A DNA stretch of 64,000 bases. It comes from Paenibacillus sp. DMB20. Its GTDB lineage: Bacteria; Bacillota; Bacilli; Paenibacillales; Paenibacillaceae. A program made the translations under genes and the position numbers. Location: positions 1 through 64,000 of the forward strand of contig NZ_LAZU01000047.1 of assembly GCF_000987955.1 (NCBI RefSeq). The letters are read 5' to 3'. Position 1 is the stretch's first letter. Every line of letters starts with the position of its first letter. The notes below the pieces were generated by a model. The model worked only from the letters and a program-made list of their open reading frames with translations, had not been told where the DNA came from and did not search any database. Positions 39,432 through 50,734 of the stretch are shown here, piece by piece.

Positions 39432-39851
39432 ATGCCAACTATTAACCAACTGGTTCGCAAGGGCCGTCAAGCTAAAGTTTACAAATCGAAATCTCCGGCA
39501 CTGCAAAAAGGATTCAACGCTTTGAAACGTGAGGATACCAATTTGAGTGCTCCGCAAAAACGCGGCGTTTGTACTCGTGTAGGCACCATGACGCCTAAGA
39601 AACCTAACTCTGCGCTTCGTAAATATGCTCGTGTTCGCTTGACGAACCGCATTGAGGTGACTGCATACATTCCAGGTATCGGTCACAACTTGCAAGAGCA
39701 CAGTTCCGTATTGGTTCGCGGCGGTAAAGTAAAAGACCTTCCGGGTGTACGTTACCACATCGTTCGCGGCGCGCTTGATACCGCTGGTGTTAACAACCGG
39801 ATGCAAGCTCGTTCCAAATACGGCGCGAAACGTCCTAAAGCAAAAAGCTAA
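39432..39851 (+). CDS. rpsL: 30S ribosomal protein S12
   Basis: 139 residues from ATG 39432 with GAAGGGGGTGG upstream. Decoding-centre protein. TPKKPNSALRKYARVRLTN has the wild-type Lys of the streptomycin region, and GHNLQEHSSVLVRGGKVKDLPGVRYH is intact, so no resistance change is seen. Followed by rpsG, fusA, tuf in the classical str order. Confidence 0.98.
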   Translation: MPTINQLVRKGRQAKVYKSKSPALQKGFNALKREDTNLSAPQKRGVCTRVGTMTPKKPNSALRKYARVRLTNRIEVTAYIPGIGHNLQEHSSVLVRGGKVKDLPGVRYHIVRGALDTAGVNNRMQARSKYGAKRPKAKS

Positions 39852-39905
39852 TTGATTGACATTTAAGCATGTTGAGATAACATGACTGAAGAAAGGGGGA
39901 TATCC

Positions 39906-40376
39906 ATGCCACGCAAAGGTCCAGTTACTAAAAGAGACGTGCTGCCGGATCCGGTGTACAACAGCAAGCTGGTAACGCGTCTGATCAACCGCATCATGCT
40001 GGATGGTAAAAGAGGTGTCGCTCAAAGCATCCTTTATAATGCATTCAATATTATCCAAGAACGTACGGGCAACGACCCAATGGAAGTATTCGAAGCAGCC
40101 ATCAAGAACATCATGCCGGTTCTGGAAGTTAAAGCTCGCCGTGTCGGCGGTGCGAACTACCAAGTACCTATCGAAGTTAAGCCTGAAAGACGTACTTCCC
40201 TGGGATTACGTTGGCTCGTAAACTACTCCCGCAACCGCGGCGAGAAGACGATGGAAGAGCGTTTGGCGGCTGAGATCATCGATGCTTCCAACAACACGGG
40301 CGCTTCCGTTAAGAAACGCGAAGACACGCACAAAATGGCTGAAGCGAACAAAGCGTTTGCTCACTACCGCTGGTAG
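39906..40376 (+). CDS. rpsG: 30S ribosomal protein S7
   Basis: 156 residues from ATG 39906 behind AAAGGGGG; the open frame reaches 39882 without support. S7 nucleates assembly of the 30S head and contacts the E-site tRNA. MPRKGPVTKRDVLPDPVYNS and RWLVNYSRNRGEKTMEERLAAEI are standard. In relatives it also binds str mRNA. Confidence 0.98.
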   Translation: MPRKGPVTKRDVLPDPVYNSKLVTRLINRIMLDGKRGVAQSILYNAFNIIQERTGNDPMEVFEAAIKNIMPVLEVKARRVGGANYQVPIEVKPERRTSLGLRWLVNYSRNRGEKTMEERLAAEIIDASNNTGASVKKREDTHKMAEANKAFAHYRW

Positions 40377-40429
40377 GGTTAAGCCGTTCATAAAAAACTT
40401 AACTTCAATTTTGAAGGGAGACTATTCGC

Positions 40430-42508
<2,079 letters not shown>

Positions 42509-42604
42509 TAACGTTTTACTTGTCGGTAAGGAGAACGGGATGCAAGTTTCGTCTCTCCGAAGCCGGCCCAAACATATATATCCCCTTAAGGAGGAATTGT
42601 TCAA

Positions 42605-43795
42605 ATGGCTAAGGCTAAATACGAACGTACGAAACCCCACGTTAACATCGGTACTATCGGTCACGTCGACCATGGTAAAACGACTTTGACTGCTGCAATC
42701 ACAACTGTATTGTCCAAAACTTACGGTGGCGCAGCTATGTCCTTCGACCAAATCGACAAAGCTCCAGAAGAGCGCGAACGCGGTATCACAATCTCTACTT
42801 CCCACGTAGAGTACGAAACTGATACTCGTCACTATGCACACGTTGACTGCCCAGGTCACGCCGACTATGTTAAAAACATGATCACTGGCGCGGCTCAAAT
42901 GGACGGCGCGATCCTGGTTGTATCCGCAGCTGACGGCCCAATGCCGCAAACTCGCGAGCACATCCTGCTGTCCCGCCAAGTAGGCGTTCCTTACATCGTT
43001 GTATTCCTGAACAAATGCGACATGGTTGAAGACGAAGAGCTTCTGGAACTGGTTGAAATGGAAGTTCGCGATCTCCTGAGCGAATACGACTTCCCTGGCG
43101 ACGACACTCCAATCACTCGCGGTTCCGCTCGTGAAGCGCTGATGAACCCAGACGGCGAATGGGCACAAAAAATCGTTGAAATGTTCAAAGTTATCGACGA
43201 GTACATCCCATTGCCTGAGCGCGACACAGACAAGCCTTTCTTGATGCCTGTCGAGGACGTATTCTCCATCACTGGACGCGGTACGGTTGCTACAGGTCGT
43301 GTAGAGCGCGGTACTGTTAAAGTCGGCGATGAAATCGAAATCGTTGGTATCACTGAAGAAACTAGAAAATCCGTTGTTACGGGCGTTGAAATGTTCCGTA
43401 AATTGCTGGATTCCGCTCAAGCCGGCGACAACATCGGCGCTCTGCTTCGCGGTGTTGACCGTACTCAAATCGAGCGTGGTCAAGTACTGTCTAAACCAGC
43501 ATCCGTTAAGCCGCACACTGAGTTCACAGCTCAAGTGTACGTTCTGAGCAAAGAAGAAGGCGGACGTCACAAGCCTTTCTTCACTGGCTACCGTCCACAG
43601 TTCTACTTCCGTACTACGGACGTAACTGGCGTGATCAATCTGCCAGAAGGTTCCGAAATGGTTATGCCTGGTGACAACATCACCGTAACCGTTCAACTGA
43701 TCTCTCCAATCGCGATCGAAGAAGGAACTAAATTCTCCATCCGTGAAGGCGGCCGTACCGTAGGTGCTGGTTCCGTAGCTTCCATCATTAAGTAA
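42605..43795 (+). CDS. tuf: Elongation factor Tu
   Basis: 396 residues from ATG 42605 behind AAGGAGG. GHVDHGKT (19-26), DCPGH (81-85) and NKCD (136-139) define the GTPase; domains II and III follow. It delivers aminoacyl-tRNA to the ribosome. Codon use is visibly the most biased in the window, as expected for a highly expressed gene. A terminator ends the str operon behind it. Confidence 0.98.
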   Translation: MAKAKYERTKPHVNIGTIGHVDHGKTTLTAAITTVLSKTYGGAAMSFDQIDKAPEERERGITISTSHVEYETDTRHYAHVDCPGHADYVKNMITGAAQMDGAILVVSAADGPMPQTREHILLSRQVGVPYIVVFLNKCDMVEDEELLELVEMEVRDLLSEYDFPGDDTPITRGSAREALMNPDGEWAQKIVEMFKVIDEYIPLPERDTDKPFLMPVEDVFSITGRGTVATGRVERGTVKVGDEIEIVGITEETRKSVVTGVEMFRKLLDSAQAGDNIGALLRGVDRTQIERGQVLSKPASVKPHTEFTAQVYVLSKEEGGRHKPFFTGYRPQFYFRTTDVTGVINLPEGSEMVMPGDNITVTVQLISPIAIEEGTKFSIREGGRTVGAGSVASIIK

Positions 43796-43869
43796 TTAAG
43801 GCTTGATGACAGCCTGACATAGAGCAACAGTGTACTGGAACGAGCAACAGTGTGAAGTAAAGACAGAAG

Positions 43870-43903
43870 GAGTCCGACCCAAAGGTCGGGCTTCTTTTTT
43901 TTG
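43870..43903 (+). terminator. Intrinsic terminator of the str operon
   Basis: AGTCCGACC-CAAA-GGTCGGGCT with one G-T pair, then TTCTTTTTTTT. The rest of the 400-nt gap to rpsJ (43904-44196) holds the S10 promoter and leader. Confidence 0.9.
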
Positions 43904-44029
43904 AACCCTTTTATATGAAAGAAAGAATTTTCAAAGAAAGCGTAAGGCGGTTATATTTCTGGATTCATGGGCTTTTTAGAGGCAAATGAAACCATTATGA
44001 AAATGAAAATATGTTTTATCATTTAATGC

Positions 44030-44058
44030 TTGCATTGCGCCTATCTTTTCTATATAAT
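44030..44058 (+). promoter_or_regulatory. Promoter of the S10-spc-alpha superoperon
   Basis: TTGCAT (44030-44035), 17 nt, TATAAT (44053-44058), about 140 nt before rpsJ. The leader has a TGCC-ATGA-GGCA hairpin near 44122-44133, with no terminator. Confidence 0.85.
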
Positions 44059-44196
44059 AATGAATGTTGTTCTGCGACGTTGCGATGATGTGAGAGGTTA
44101 CTGACACACCCGGCCCCTTTGCCATGAGGCAGGTGGTCAGAAAATTTTCACGGAGTATGTCCGATACCAAATTGGGCGATAGAAGGAGGGAATAAA

Positions 44197-44505
44197 ATGG
44201 CAAAGCAAAAAATTCGTATTCGTTTAAAAGCTTACGACCACAGAATTCTTGATCAATCCGCTGAGAAAATTGTTGAAACAGCAAAACGTTCGGGTGCCGG
44301 TGTTTCAGGTCCGATCCCGCTGCCAACTGAGAAACAAGTAATTACCATTCTCCGTGCGGTGCACAAGTATAAGGATTCTCGGGAACAGTTCGAAATGCGC
44401 ACACACAAGCGCTTGATCGACATCGTGAACCCGACTCCACAAACTGTGGATGCCTTGATGCGCTTGGACCTGCCGTCCGGTGTAGATATCGAAATCAAGC
44501 TGTAA
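44197..44505 (+). CDS. rpsJ: 30S ribosomal protein S10 (NusE)
   Basis: 102 residues from ATG 44197 behind GAAGGAGGG. Part of the 30S head, and as NusE a partner of NusB and NusG in transcription. IRIRLKAYDHRILDQSAEKIVETAKRSG and the SREQFEMRTHKRLIDI loop are standard. First gene of the long ribosomal protein operon running to rplQ. Confidence 0.98.
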   Translation: MAKQKIRIRLKAYDHRILDQSAEKIVETAKRSGAGVSGPIPLPTEKQVITILRAVHKYKDSREQFEMRTHKRLIDIVNPTPQTVDALMRLDLPSGVDIEIKL

Positions 44506-44546
44506 TATTAGAATAACCATTTAGTGAAGAGAAAAGAGGTGTCAAC

Positions 44547-45171
44547 ATGAAAGGTATCTTAGGGAGAAAGCTCGGAATGACTCAAGTATTTACCGCTGAA
44601 GGTAATGTAATTCCTGTAACGGTTATCGAAGCAGGACCTTGTGTTGTTTTGCAAAAGAAAGATCTCGAGAACGACGGCTATGAAGCTGTTCAGCTCGGAT
44701 TTTCCGACAAGAAAGAAAAGAATGCCAACAAGCCAGAGGCAGGACATGCGAAAAAAAGCAAATACTGCACCTAAGCGCTACGTTCGTGAAATTCGCGGTG
44801 TTGACCTCGCGAGTGTCGAGGTTGGTCAAGAAGTGAAGGCAGACGTCTTTGCGGAAGGCGAATTTGTTGACGTAACAGGCATTTCCAAAGGTAAAGGCTT
44901 CCAAGGCGTTATCAAGCGTTGGGGACAAAGCCGCGGACCGATGTCTCACGGTTCCCGTTACCATCGTCGTCCAGGTTCCATGGGTTCGATTCAGGCTAAC
45001 CGCGTTCCAAAAGGGAAGCGTCTGCCAGGACACATGGGTCATGACACGGTAACGATCCAAAAGCTCGAAATCGTTAAAGTGGATACCGAGCGCAATGTAT
45101 TGCTCGTTAAAGGCTCCATTCCTGGGCCTAAAAAAGGTTTTGTGCAAATCAAAGAAACGGTGAAGAAATAA
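44547..45171 (+). CDS. rplC: 50S ribosomal protein L3 (frameshift)
   Basis: ATG 44547 (AAAGAGGTG upstream) reads MKGILGRKLGMTQVFTAEG. Seven A at 44751-44757 break the frame after PEAGHAKK; six A gives HAKKANTAPKRYVREI and the rest to 45171, about 207 residues, the normal length. The peptidyl-transferase-proximal loop (GFQGVIKRWGQSRGPMSHGSRYHRRPGSMG) is intact. L3 initiates 50S assembly. Confidence 0.96.
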
Positions 45172-45197
45172 TCGCCTGAAGAAAGGAGGAACAATCA

Positions 45198-45821
45198 ATG
45201 CCAAAAGTAGCACTATTTAATATCGACGGCGGCCAAGTGGGCGAAGTTGAATTGAACGATGCAGTATTCGGCATCGAGCCGAACGTGCACGTTTTGCATA
45301 ATGCAGTATTGCTTCAGCGCGCTTCCCTGCGTCGTGGCACACACAAAGTAAAAGGACGCTCTGAAGTACGCGGCGGCGGACGCAAGCCGTGGAAACAAAA
45401 AGGTACCGGTCGTGCCCGTCAAGGTTCGATCCGTTCTCCGCAATGGAAAGGCGGCGGTGTGGTATTCGGACCGACTCCACGCAGCTACACTTTCAAACTT
45501 CCTAAGAAAGTTCGTCGTTTGGCGATCAGATCCGCTTTGTCTTCCAAAGTGTTGGACAATGCAATCATCGTATTGGATCAATTGACGCTGAATACGCCAA
45601 AAACGAAAGAGTTTGCTAACATTCTCAGCAACCTGAAGGTGGGTCGCAAAGCTCTGATCGTTGCTCCAAGCTATGATGACAATGTTGCCCTTTCCGCTCG
45701 CAACATCCCTGGTGTGAAGTTTGTAGCGGCAGACGGCATTAATGTTCTTGACGTACTGACGTACGATCAACTGATCATTACGAAAGAAGCAGTTCAGAAG
45801 GTAGAGGAGGTGCTCGCGTAA
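45198..45821 (+). CDS. rplD: 50S ribosomal protein L4
   Basis: 207 residues from ATG 45198 behind AAAGGAGG. It has the long extension lining the exit tunnel (GRSEVRGGGRKPWKQKGTGRARQGSIRSPQW). L4 regulates the S10 operon in some bacteria. Its stop codon overlaps the start of rplW (TAATG), so translation is coupled. Confidence 0.98.
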   Translation: MPKVALFNIDGGQVGEVELNDAVFGIEPNVHVLHNAVLLQRASLRRGTHKVKGRSEVRGGGRKPWKQKGTGRARQGSIRSPQWKGGGVVFGPTPRSYTFKLPKKVRRLAIRSALSSKVLDNAIIVLDQLTLNTPKTKEFANILSNLKVGRKALIVAPSYDDNVALSARNIPGVKFVAADGINVLDVLTYDQLIITKEAVQKVEEVLA

Positions 45822-46114
45822 TGAAGGATCCTCGCGATATCATTAAGCGCCCGGTGATCACGGAACGTACGGCTGACTACATGGCTGAGCTGAAATATGC
45901 TTTCGAAGTAGATATTCGTGCGAACAAAACGGAGATCAAACAAGCCGTTGAGTCCATTTTCAAGGTTAAAGTGTCGAACGTGAATACGATGCGCGTTCCT
46001 GCGAAGCCAAAACGTTACGGCCGCCACTTCGGTTACACGTCAGAGTGGAAAAAGGCAATCGTAACACTGGCTCCAGACAGCAAACCGCTTGAGTTCTTTG
46101 AATCGGTTGAATAA
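45821..46114 (+). CDS. rplW: 50S ribosomal protein L23
   Basis: 97 residues, starting inside the rplD stop codon with AGGAGGTG 7 nt upstream. L23 lies at the tunnel exit and is the docking site for trigger factor and SRP. DPRDIIKRPVITERTADYM and the FKVKVSNVNTMRVPAKPKRYGR loop are typical. Confidence 0.98.
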   Translation: MKDPRDIIKRPVITERTADYMAELKYAFEVDIRANKTEIKQAVESIFKVKVSNVNTMRVPAKPKRYGRHFGYTSEWKKAIVTLAPDSKPLEFFESVE

Positions 46115-46143
46115 GAAATTTCTGAGTAAGGAGGGAAAATTCA

Positions 46144-46974
46144 GTGCCTATTAAAAAGTATAAACCGACATCCCCGGCTCGACGCAACATGTCCGTGTCG
46201 ACTTTCGAAGAAATCACCACGAACCAGCCGGAAAAATCGTTGCTTGCACCGCTGAGCAAAACAGCAGGCCGCAACAACCAAGGTAAAATTACGGTTCGTC
46301 ACCATGGCGGCGGACACAAACGTAAATACCGTATCATCGACTTCAAACGCACGAAAGACGGCATTCCAGGTCGCGTTGCCACAATCGAATACGACCCGAA
46401 CCGTACTTCCAACATCGCTCTGATCCACTATGCGGACGGCGAAAAACGTTACATCATCGCTCCGAAAGGTCTGAAAGTGGGAGACCAAGTCGTTTCCGGC
46501 GTTGGTGCTGACATCAAAATCGGTAACGCACTTCCATTGGAAAACATTCCGGTTGGTACCGTTATCCACAACATCGAGCTGCAGCCAGGCAAAGGCGGAC
46601 AATTGGTTCGCGCTGCCGGTACGGAAGCTCAGCTTCTCGGTAAAGAAGAAAAGTACGTAACCGTACGCCTGTCTTCCGGTGAAGTTCGCCACATTCTAAA
46701 AACTTGCCGCGCAACGATCGGTTCCGTAGGTAACGGAGACCATGAGTTGATCAAGATCGGTAAAGCAGGCCGCAGCCGCTGGCTCGGACAGCGTCCAGAA
46801 GTACGCGGTGTTGTTATGAACCCTAACGATCACCCTCACGGTGGTGGTGAAGGCCGCGCTCCTATCGGACGCAAATCGCCTATGTCTCCTTGGGGCAAAC
46901 CAACCCTTGGTGCGAAAACTCGTAAAAAAGGAAAAGCTTCTGACAAATATATCGTTCGCCGTCGCACGAAGTAA
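46144..46974 (+). CDS. rplB: 50S ribosomal protein L2
   Basis: 276 residues from GTG 46144 behind AAGGAGGG. Highly conserved 23S rRNA-binding protein needed for subunit joining and peptidyl transfer; the conserved His lies in NPNDHPHGGGEGRAPIG. A run of six A near the end (RKKGKA) is in frame here. Confidence 0.98.
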   Translation: MPIKKYKPTSPARRNMSVSTFEEITTNQPEKSLLAPLSKTAGRNNQGKITVRHHGGGHKRKYRIIDFKRTKDGIPGRVATIEYDPNRTSNIALIHYADGEKRYIIAPKGLKVGDQVVSGVGADIKIGNALPLENIPVGTVIHNIELQPGKGGQLVRAAGTEAQLLGKEEKYVTVRLSSGEVRHILKTCRATIGSVGNGDHELIKIGKAGRSRWLGQRPEVRGVVMNPNDHPHGGGEGRAPIGRKSPMSPWGKPTLGAKTRKKGKASDKYIVRRRTK

Positions 46975-47041
46975 TCACACTGTGCATAACTTCGTGCCCT
47001 GCGCGAGTAACGAGACAATTTGGTGAAGGGAGGATTACGAT

Positions 47042-47317
47042 ATGAGCCGTAGTTTGAAAAAAGGACCTTTTGTTGACGGATACCTGCTCAAAAAAGTGGA
47101 GGAAATGAACTCTTCCAGCAAAAAGGCTGTGATCAAAACCTGGTCCCGCCGCTCCACGATTTTCCCGCAATTTATCGGTCACACATTCGGCGTATACGAT
47201 GGACGTAAACACGTGCCTGTATATGTAACGGAAGACATGGTGGGTCACAAGTTGGGCGAGTTCGCGCCAACGCGTACTTACAAAGGTCACGAAGACGATA
47301 AGAAGACAAGAAGATAA
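47042..47317 (+). CDS. rpsS: 30S ribosomal protein S19
   Basis: 91 residues from ATG 47042 with GAAGGGAGG upstream. 30S head protein that contacts S13 and the A-site finger. SRSLKKGPFVDGYLLKKV and HKLGEFAPTRTYKGH are family hallmarks. The 67-nt gap before it is free of structure. Confidence 0.98.
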   Translation: MSRSLKKGPFVDGYLLKKVEEMNSSSKKAVIKTWSRRSTIFPQFIGHTFGVYDGRKHVPVYVTEDMVGHKLGEFAPTRTYKGHEDDKKTRR

Positions 47318-47354
47318 TTATTGAAAGCTCTTTGTTCGAGAGGAGGTTAAACCC

Positions 47355-47687
47355 ATGGAAGCAAAAGCACATGCAAAATCGATTCGGATTGCTCCTCGTA
47401 AAGCTCAACTGGTTGTTGACTTGATCCGCGGCAAGGAGGTCGGTGAGGCGATTGCGATTCTCCGTCACACTCCGAAAGCTGCATCTCCAGTTGTTGAGAA
47501 GCTGCTGAACTCAGCGATCGCAAACGCTGAGCATAACTACTCTTTGGATGTAAGCAAGTTGGTCGTAACTCAAGCTTACGTCAACCAAGGTCCGACAATG
47601 AAACGTTTCCGCCCACGCGCGATGGGACGTGCAAGCCGGATCAACAAACGCACCAGCCACATTACTTTGGTGGTAGCTGAAAAATAA
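47355..47687 (+). CDS. rplV: 50S ribosomal protein L22
   Basis: 110 residues from ATG 47355 behind GAGGAGG. Its beta-hairpin reaches into the exit tunnel (PTMKRFRPRAMGRASRINKRTSH), where macrolide-resistance changes map; the sequence appears wild type. AKSIRIAPRKAQLVVDLIRGK is the usual start. Confidence 0.98.
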   Translation: MEAKAHAKSIRIAPRKAQLVVDLIRGKEVGEAIAILRHTPKAASPVVEKLLNSAIANAEHNYSLDVSKLVVTQAYVNQGPTMKRFRPRAMGRASRINKRTSHITLVVAEK

Positions 47688-47700
47688 GGAGGGAAAACGT

Positions 47701-48366
47701 GTGGGCCAAAAGGTAAATCCAGTAGGACTCCGTATCGGTATTATCCGTGACTGGGAATCCAAATGGTATGCAGGCAAAGACTTCGGTGATCTTTTGCTGG
47801 AAGACGTGAAAATCCGTGAATACCTGAAAAATAAATTGAAAGACTCCGCTGTATCCCGTATCGAAATCGAGAGAGCGGCTAATCGTGTGAACGTAACGAT
47901 CCACACTGCGAAACCAGGCATGGTTATCGGTAAAGGTGGTTCGGAAGTTGAAGTGCTGCGCGGTCAAGTAACTAAAATCGCCGGCGGCAAAAAGGTTCAC
48001 ATCAACATTTCTGAAATCAAAAACCCTGAGATCGACGCGATTCTTGTCGCTGAGAGCATTGCACAACAACTGGAACGCCGCGTTTCTTTCCGTCGTGCAC
48101 TGAAACAAGCGATCCAAAGAACGATGCGTGCCGGAGCTAAAGGGATTAAAACATCGGTTAGCGGACGTCTTGGCGGTGCCGAGATCGCTCGTACGGAAGG
48201 CTACAGTGAAGGAACTGTTCCACTTCATACGCTTCGCGCAGACATCGACTATGGCACAGCAGAAGCGCATACGACTTACGGCCGGATCGGCGTGAAAGTA
48301 TGGATCTATCGTGGAGAGGTTCTTCCTACGGCTAAGAAACAAGCTGCTCAGGAAGGAGGCAACTAA
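47701..48366 (+). CDS. rpsC: 30S ribosomal protein S3
   Basis: 221 residues from GTG 47701 behind AAGGAGGG. mRNA-entry protein with a KH domain (KPGMVIGKGGSEVEVL) and a C-terminal domain (GRLGGAEIARTEGYSEG). Only 2 nt separate it from rplP. Confidence 0.98.
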   Translation: MGQKVNPVGLRIGIIRDWESKWYAGKDFGDLLLEDVKIREYLKNKLKDSAVSRIEIERAANRVNVTIHTAKPGMVIGKGGSEVEVLRGQVTKIAGGKKVHINISEIKNPEIDAILVAESIAQQLERRVSFRRALKQAIQRTMRAGAKGIKTSVSGRLGGAEIARTEGYSEGTVPLHTLRADIDYGTAEAHTTYGRIGVKVWIYRGEVLPTAKKQAAQEGGN

Positions 48367-48368
48367 TC

Positions 48369-48803
48369 ATGTTGGTACCAAAACGTGTAAAACACCGCAA
48401 GCAACAGCGCGGCCATATGAGAGGCCAAGCTAAAGGCGGTACTGAACTGAACTTTGGCGAATTCGGCCTGCAAGCTCTTGAACCAGGCTGGATCACGAAC
48501 CGCCAGATCGAAGCTGCGCGTATCGCGATGACTCGTTATATTCGCCGTGGCGGTAAAGTTTGGATTAAGATTTTCCCAGATAAGCCGATTACTCAAAAGC
48601 CTCTCGAGGTGCGGATGGGTTCCGGTAAAGGTAACGTTGAGAAGTGGGTTGCCGTTGTTAAACCAGGCAAAATCATGTTTGAACTTGGAGGCGTGTCCGA
48701 GGAAATCGCCCGCGAAGCGATGCGTCTCGCCGCTCACAAGCTGCCTGTGAAAACGAAGTTTGTGAAACGTGAAGAAGTGGGTGGTGAAGCAAATGAAAGC
48801 TAA
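48369..48803 (+). CDS. rplP: 50S ribosomal protein L16
   Basis: 144 residues from ATG 48369, with GGAGG inside the end of rpsC. It helps shape the A site of the 50S subunit. MLVPKRVKHRKQQRGHMRGQAKGG, then KVWIKIFPDKPITQKPLEVRMGSGKG, are conserved. The end overlaps rpmC by 11 nt. Confidence 0.98.
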   Translation: MLVPKRVKHRKQQRGHMRGQAKGGTELNFGEFGLQALEPGWITNRQIEAARIAMTRYIRRGGKVWIKIFPDKPITQKPLEVRMGSGKGNVEKWVAVVKPGKIMFELGGVSEEIAREAMRLAAHKLPVKTKFVKREEVGGEANES

Positions 48804-48990
48804 TGAACTGCGCAACTTAACCACTGCAGAAATCGAGCAAAAAATCGCCGGATTTAAAGAGGAACTCTTTAACCTCCGTTTCCAATTGGCTACAGGCCAG
48901 CTTGATAATCCAACCCGGATCCGTGACGTGCGCAAAGAAATAGCTCGTGCTAAAACCGTTATCCGTGAAAGAGAACTTGGGATTAGTTAA
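48793..48990 (+). CDS. rpmC: 50S ribosomal protein L29
   Basis: 65 residues from ATG 48793, chosen for its fit to the family (MKANELRNLTTAEIEQKI) over an in-frame start at 48769. It overlaps rplP by 11 nt, which implies coupling. Small helical protein near the tunnel exit, next to L23. Confidence 0.97.
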   Translation: MKANELRNLTTAEIEQKIAGFKEELFNLRFQLATGQLDNPTRIRDVRKEIARAKTVIRERELGIS

Positions 48991-49032
48991 TGAAACAGGC
49001 GACGCTGTCTGTATTCAGAAAGGAGGCCAACA

Positions 49033-49299
49033 ATGAGCGAAGAACGCAATGCTCGTAAAGTGCAAATCGGTAAAGTCGTCAGCGACAAAATGGATAAAAC
49101 CATCGTGGTAGCTGTTGAAACCTATAAAAAGCATGATTTGTATCACAAGCGCATTAAATACACGAAGAAATTTAAAGCGCATGATGAGAACAACACGGCT
49201 CAGATCGGAGATACCGTTAAAATCATGGAAACTCGTCCGCTCTCCAAAGACAAGAACTGGAGACTGGTTGAAGTTGTAGAGAAAGCGGTCATCATCTAA
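49033..49299 (+). CDS. rpsQ: 30S ribosomal protein S17
   Basis: 88 residues from ATG 49033 behind AAAGGAGG. Primary 16S rRNA-binding protein with an OB fold: GKVVSDKMDKTIVVAVE and KFKAHDENNTAQIGDTVKIMETRPLSKDK are standard. Intact. Confidence 0.98.
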   Translation: MSEERNARKVQIGKVVSDKMDKTIVVAVETYKKHDLYHKRIKYTKKFKAHDENNTAQIGDTVKIMETRPLSKDKNWRLVEVVEKAVII

Positions 49300-49334
49300 G
49301 ACGTAATCAGTTTTTCCGAAAGGAGGAAATTTCA

Positions 49335-49703
49335 ATGATTCAACCATTTACACGTTTGGCTGTTGCCGACAACTCCGGTGCGAAGGAACTGATGTGTATC
49401 CGCGTATTGGGTGGTACAGGTCGCCGTACAGCTCAGATCGGCGATTTGATCGTATGCTCCGTCAAACAAGCAACACCAGGCGGCGTTGTCAAAAAAGGTG
49501 ATGTAGTTAAAGCGGTTGTCGTTCGTACGAAGCGTTCCGTTCGTCGTAAAGACGGATCTTACATCTCTTTTGATGAGAATGCAGCGGTTGTTGTTAAAGA
49601 AGACAAAAGCCCACGTGGAACTCGTATTTTCGGACCAGTTGCTCGCGAGCTCCGCGAAAGAGACTTCATGAAAATCGTTTCCTTGGCTCCGGAAGTAATC
49701 TAA
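49335..49703 (+). CDS. rplN: 50S ribosomal protein L14
   Basis: 122 residues from ATG 49335 behind AAAGGAGG. At the subunit interface; also the target of the silencing factor RsfS in other bacteria. MIQPFTRLAVADNSGAKELMCI and RGTRIFGPVARELRERDFMKIVSLAPEV are typical. An A6 run (VVKKGDV) is in frame. Confidence 0.98.
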   Translation: MIQPFTRLAVADNSGAKELMCIRVLGGTGRRTAQIGDLIVCSVKQATPGGVVKKGDVVKAVVVRTKRSVRRKDGSYISFDENAAVVVKEDKSPRGTRIFGPVARELRERDFMKIVSLAPEVI

Positions 49704-49759
49704 TCGGACGACCCGAGATAAGTAATGCTTGCACGAGCAGGCCCCAGGAGGTGTAACGA

Positions 49760-50118
49760 ATGCCTAGAGTGAAAAAAGTTCTGGAATCCCACAGCAATAA
49801 ATTGCATGTGAAAAAAAGACGACACGGTTATCGTCATCAGCGGTAAAGACAAAGGCAAAAAAGGCCGCGTCATCGCAGCGTACCCTCGTGAGAACCGCGT
49901 TTTGGTGGAAGGCGTGAACATGATGAAAAAACATCAGAAGCCGAACCAGCAAAACCCGCAAGGCGGAATCATCGAGCAGGAAGCTCCGATCCATGTCTCG
50001 AACGTGATGCACGTTGATCCTAAGAGCGGAGGCGTAACCCGTATCGGTTACAAAGTGCTGGACAACGGCAAAAAAAGTTCGTGTCGCTAAGAAATCCGGA
50101 GAAGTTATCGATAAATAA
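49760..50118 (+). CDS. rplX: 50S ribosomal protein L24 (two frameshifts)
   Basis: ATG 49760 (AGGAGGTG upstream) reads MPRVKKVLESHSNKLHVKK. Two excess bases: seven A at 49811-49817 (six gives HVKKDDTVIVISGKDKGKKG, the KOW motif) and seven A at 50070-50076 (six gives NGKKVRVAKKSGEVIDK). Corrected, it ends at TAA 50118, about 118 residues. L24 is one of the two assembly initiators of the 50S subunit. A third run of six A between the breaks is correct. Uncorrected, only a middle fragment (49902-50090) would be called. Confidence 0.94.
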
Positions 50119-50145
50119 GACGTCAAGAAAGGAGGTCCTTGAATC

Positions 50146-50688
50146 ATGGCAGCAAGAATGAAAGAACGTTTTCTGAATGAAGTTACTCCTGCTCTGATGC
50201 AGAAGTTCAACTATAAAACAGTAATGCAGGTTCCTAAAATCGAGAAAGTGGTCATCAACATGGGTGTGGGTGACGCTGTAGCCAACTCGAAGGTGCTTGA
50301 TTCCGCTGTAAACGACATGCAGCTGATCGCTGGTCAAAAACCGGTTATCACCCGCGCGAAGAAATCCATCGCCGGATTCAAACTGCGTGAAAACATGCCG
50401 ATCGGCGTTAAAGTAACACTGCGCGGCGAGCGCATGTATTACTTCCTCGACAAGCTGTTCAACGTTACGCTTCCGCGTGTACGTGACTTCCACGGCGTGT
50501 CCACCAAAGCTTTCGACGGACGTGGCAACTACACGCTCGGCTTGAAAGAGCAGCTCATCTTCCCAGAGATCGAGTATGATAAAGTCGACAAAGTTCGTGG
50601 TATGGATATCGTAATCGTTACGACGGCTAAAACTGACGAAGAATCCCGTGAACTGCTTGCCCAATTGGGTATGCCTTTCGCGAAATAA
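50146..50688 (+). CDS. rplE: 50S ribosomal protein L5
   Basis: 180 residues from ATG 50146 behind AAAGGAGG. 5S rRNA-binding protein of the central protuberance. KVVINMGVGDAVANSKVLDSAV, ITRAKKSIAGFKLREN and TAKTDEESRELLAQLGMPFAK are conserved. Intact. Confidence 0.98.
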   Translation: MAARMKERFLNEVTPALMQKFNYKTVMQVPKIEKVVINMGVGDAVANSKVLDSAVNDMQLIAGQKPVITRAKKSIAGFKLRENMPIGVKVTLRGERMYYFLDKLFNVTLPRVRDFHGVSTKAFDGRGNYTLGLKEQLIFPEIEYDKVDKVRGMDIVIVTTAKTDEESRELLAQLGMPFAK

Positions 50689-50734
50689 GACGGTTGTCCT
50701 TTTCTCCGAAACTATTTAGGAGGTGTCAGGCTAA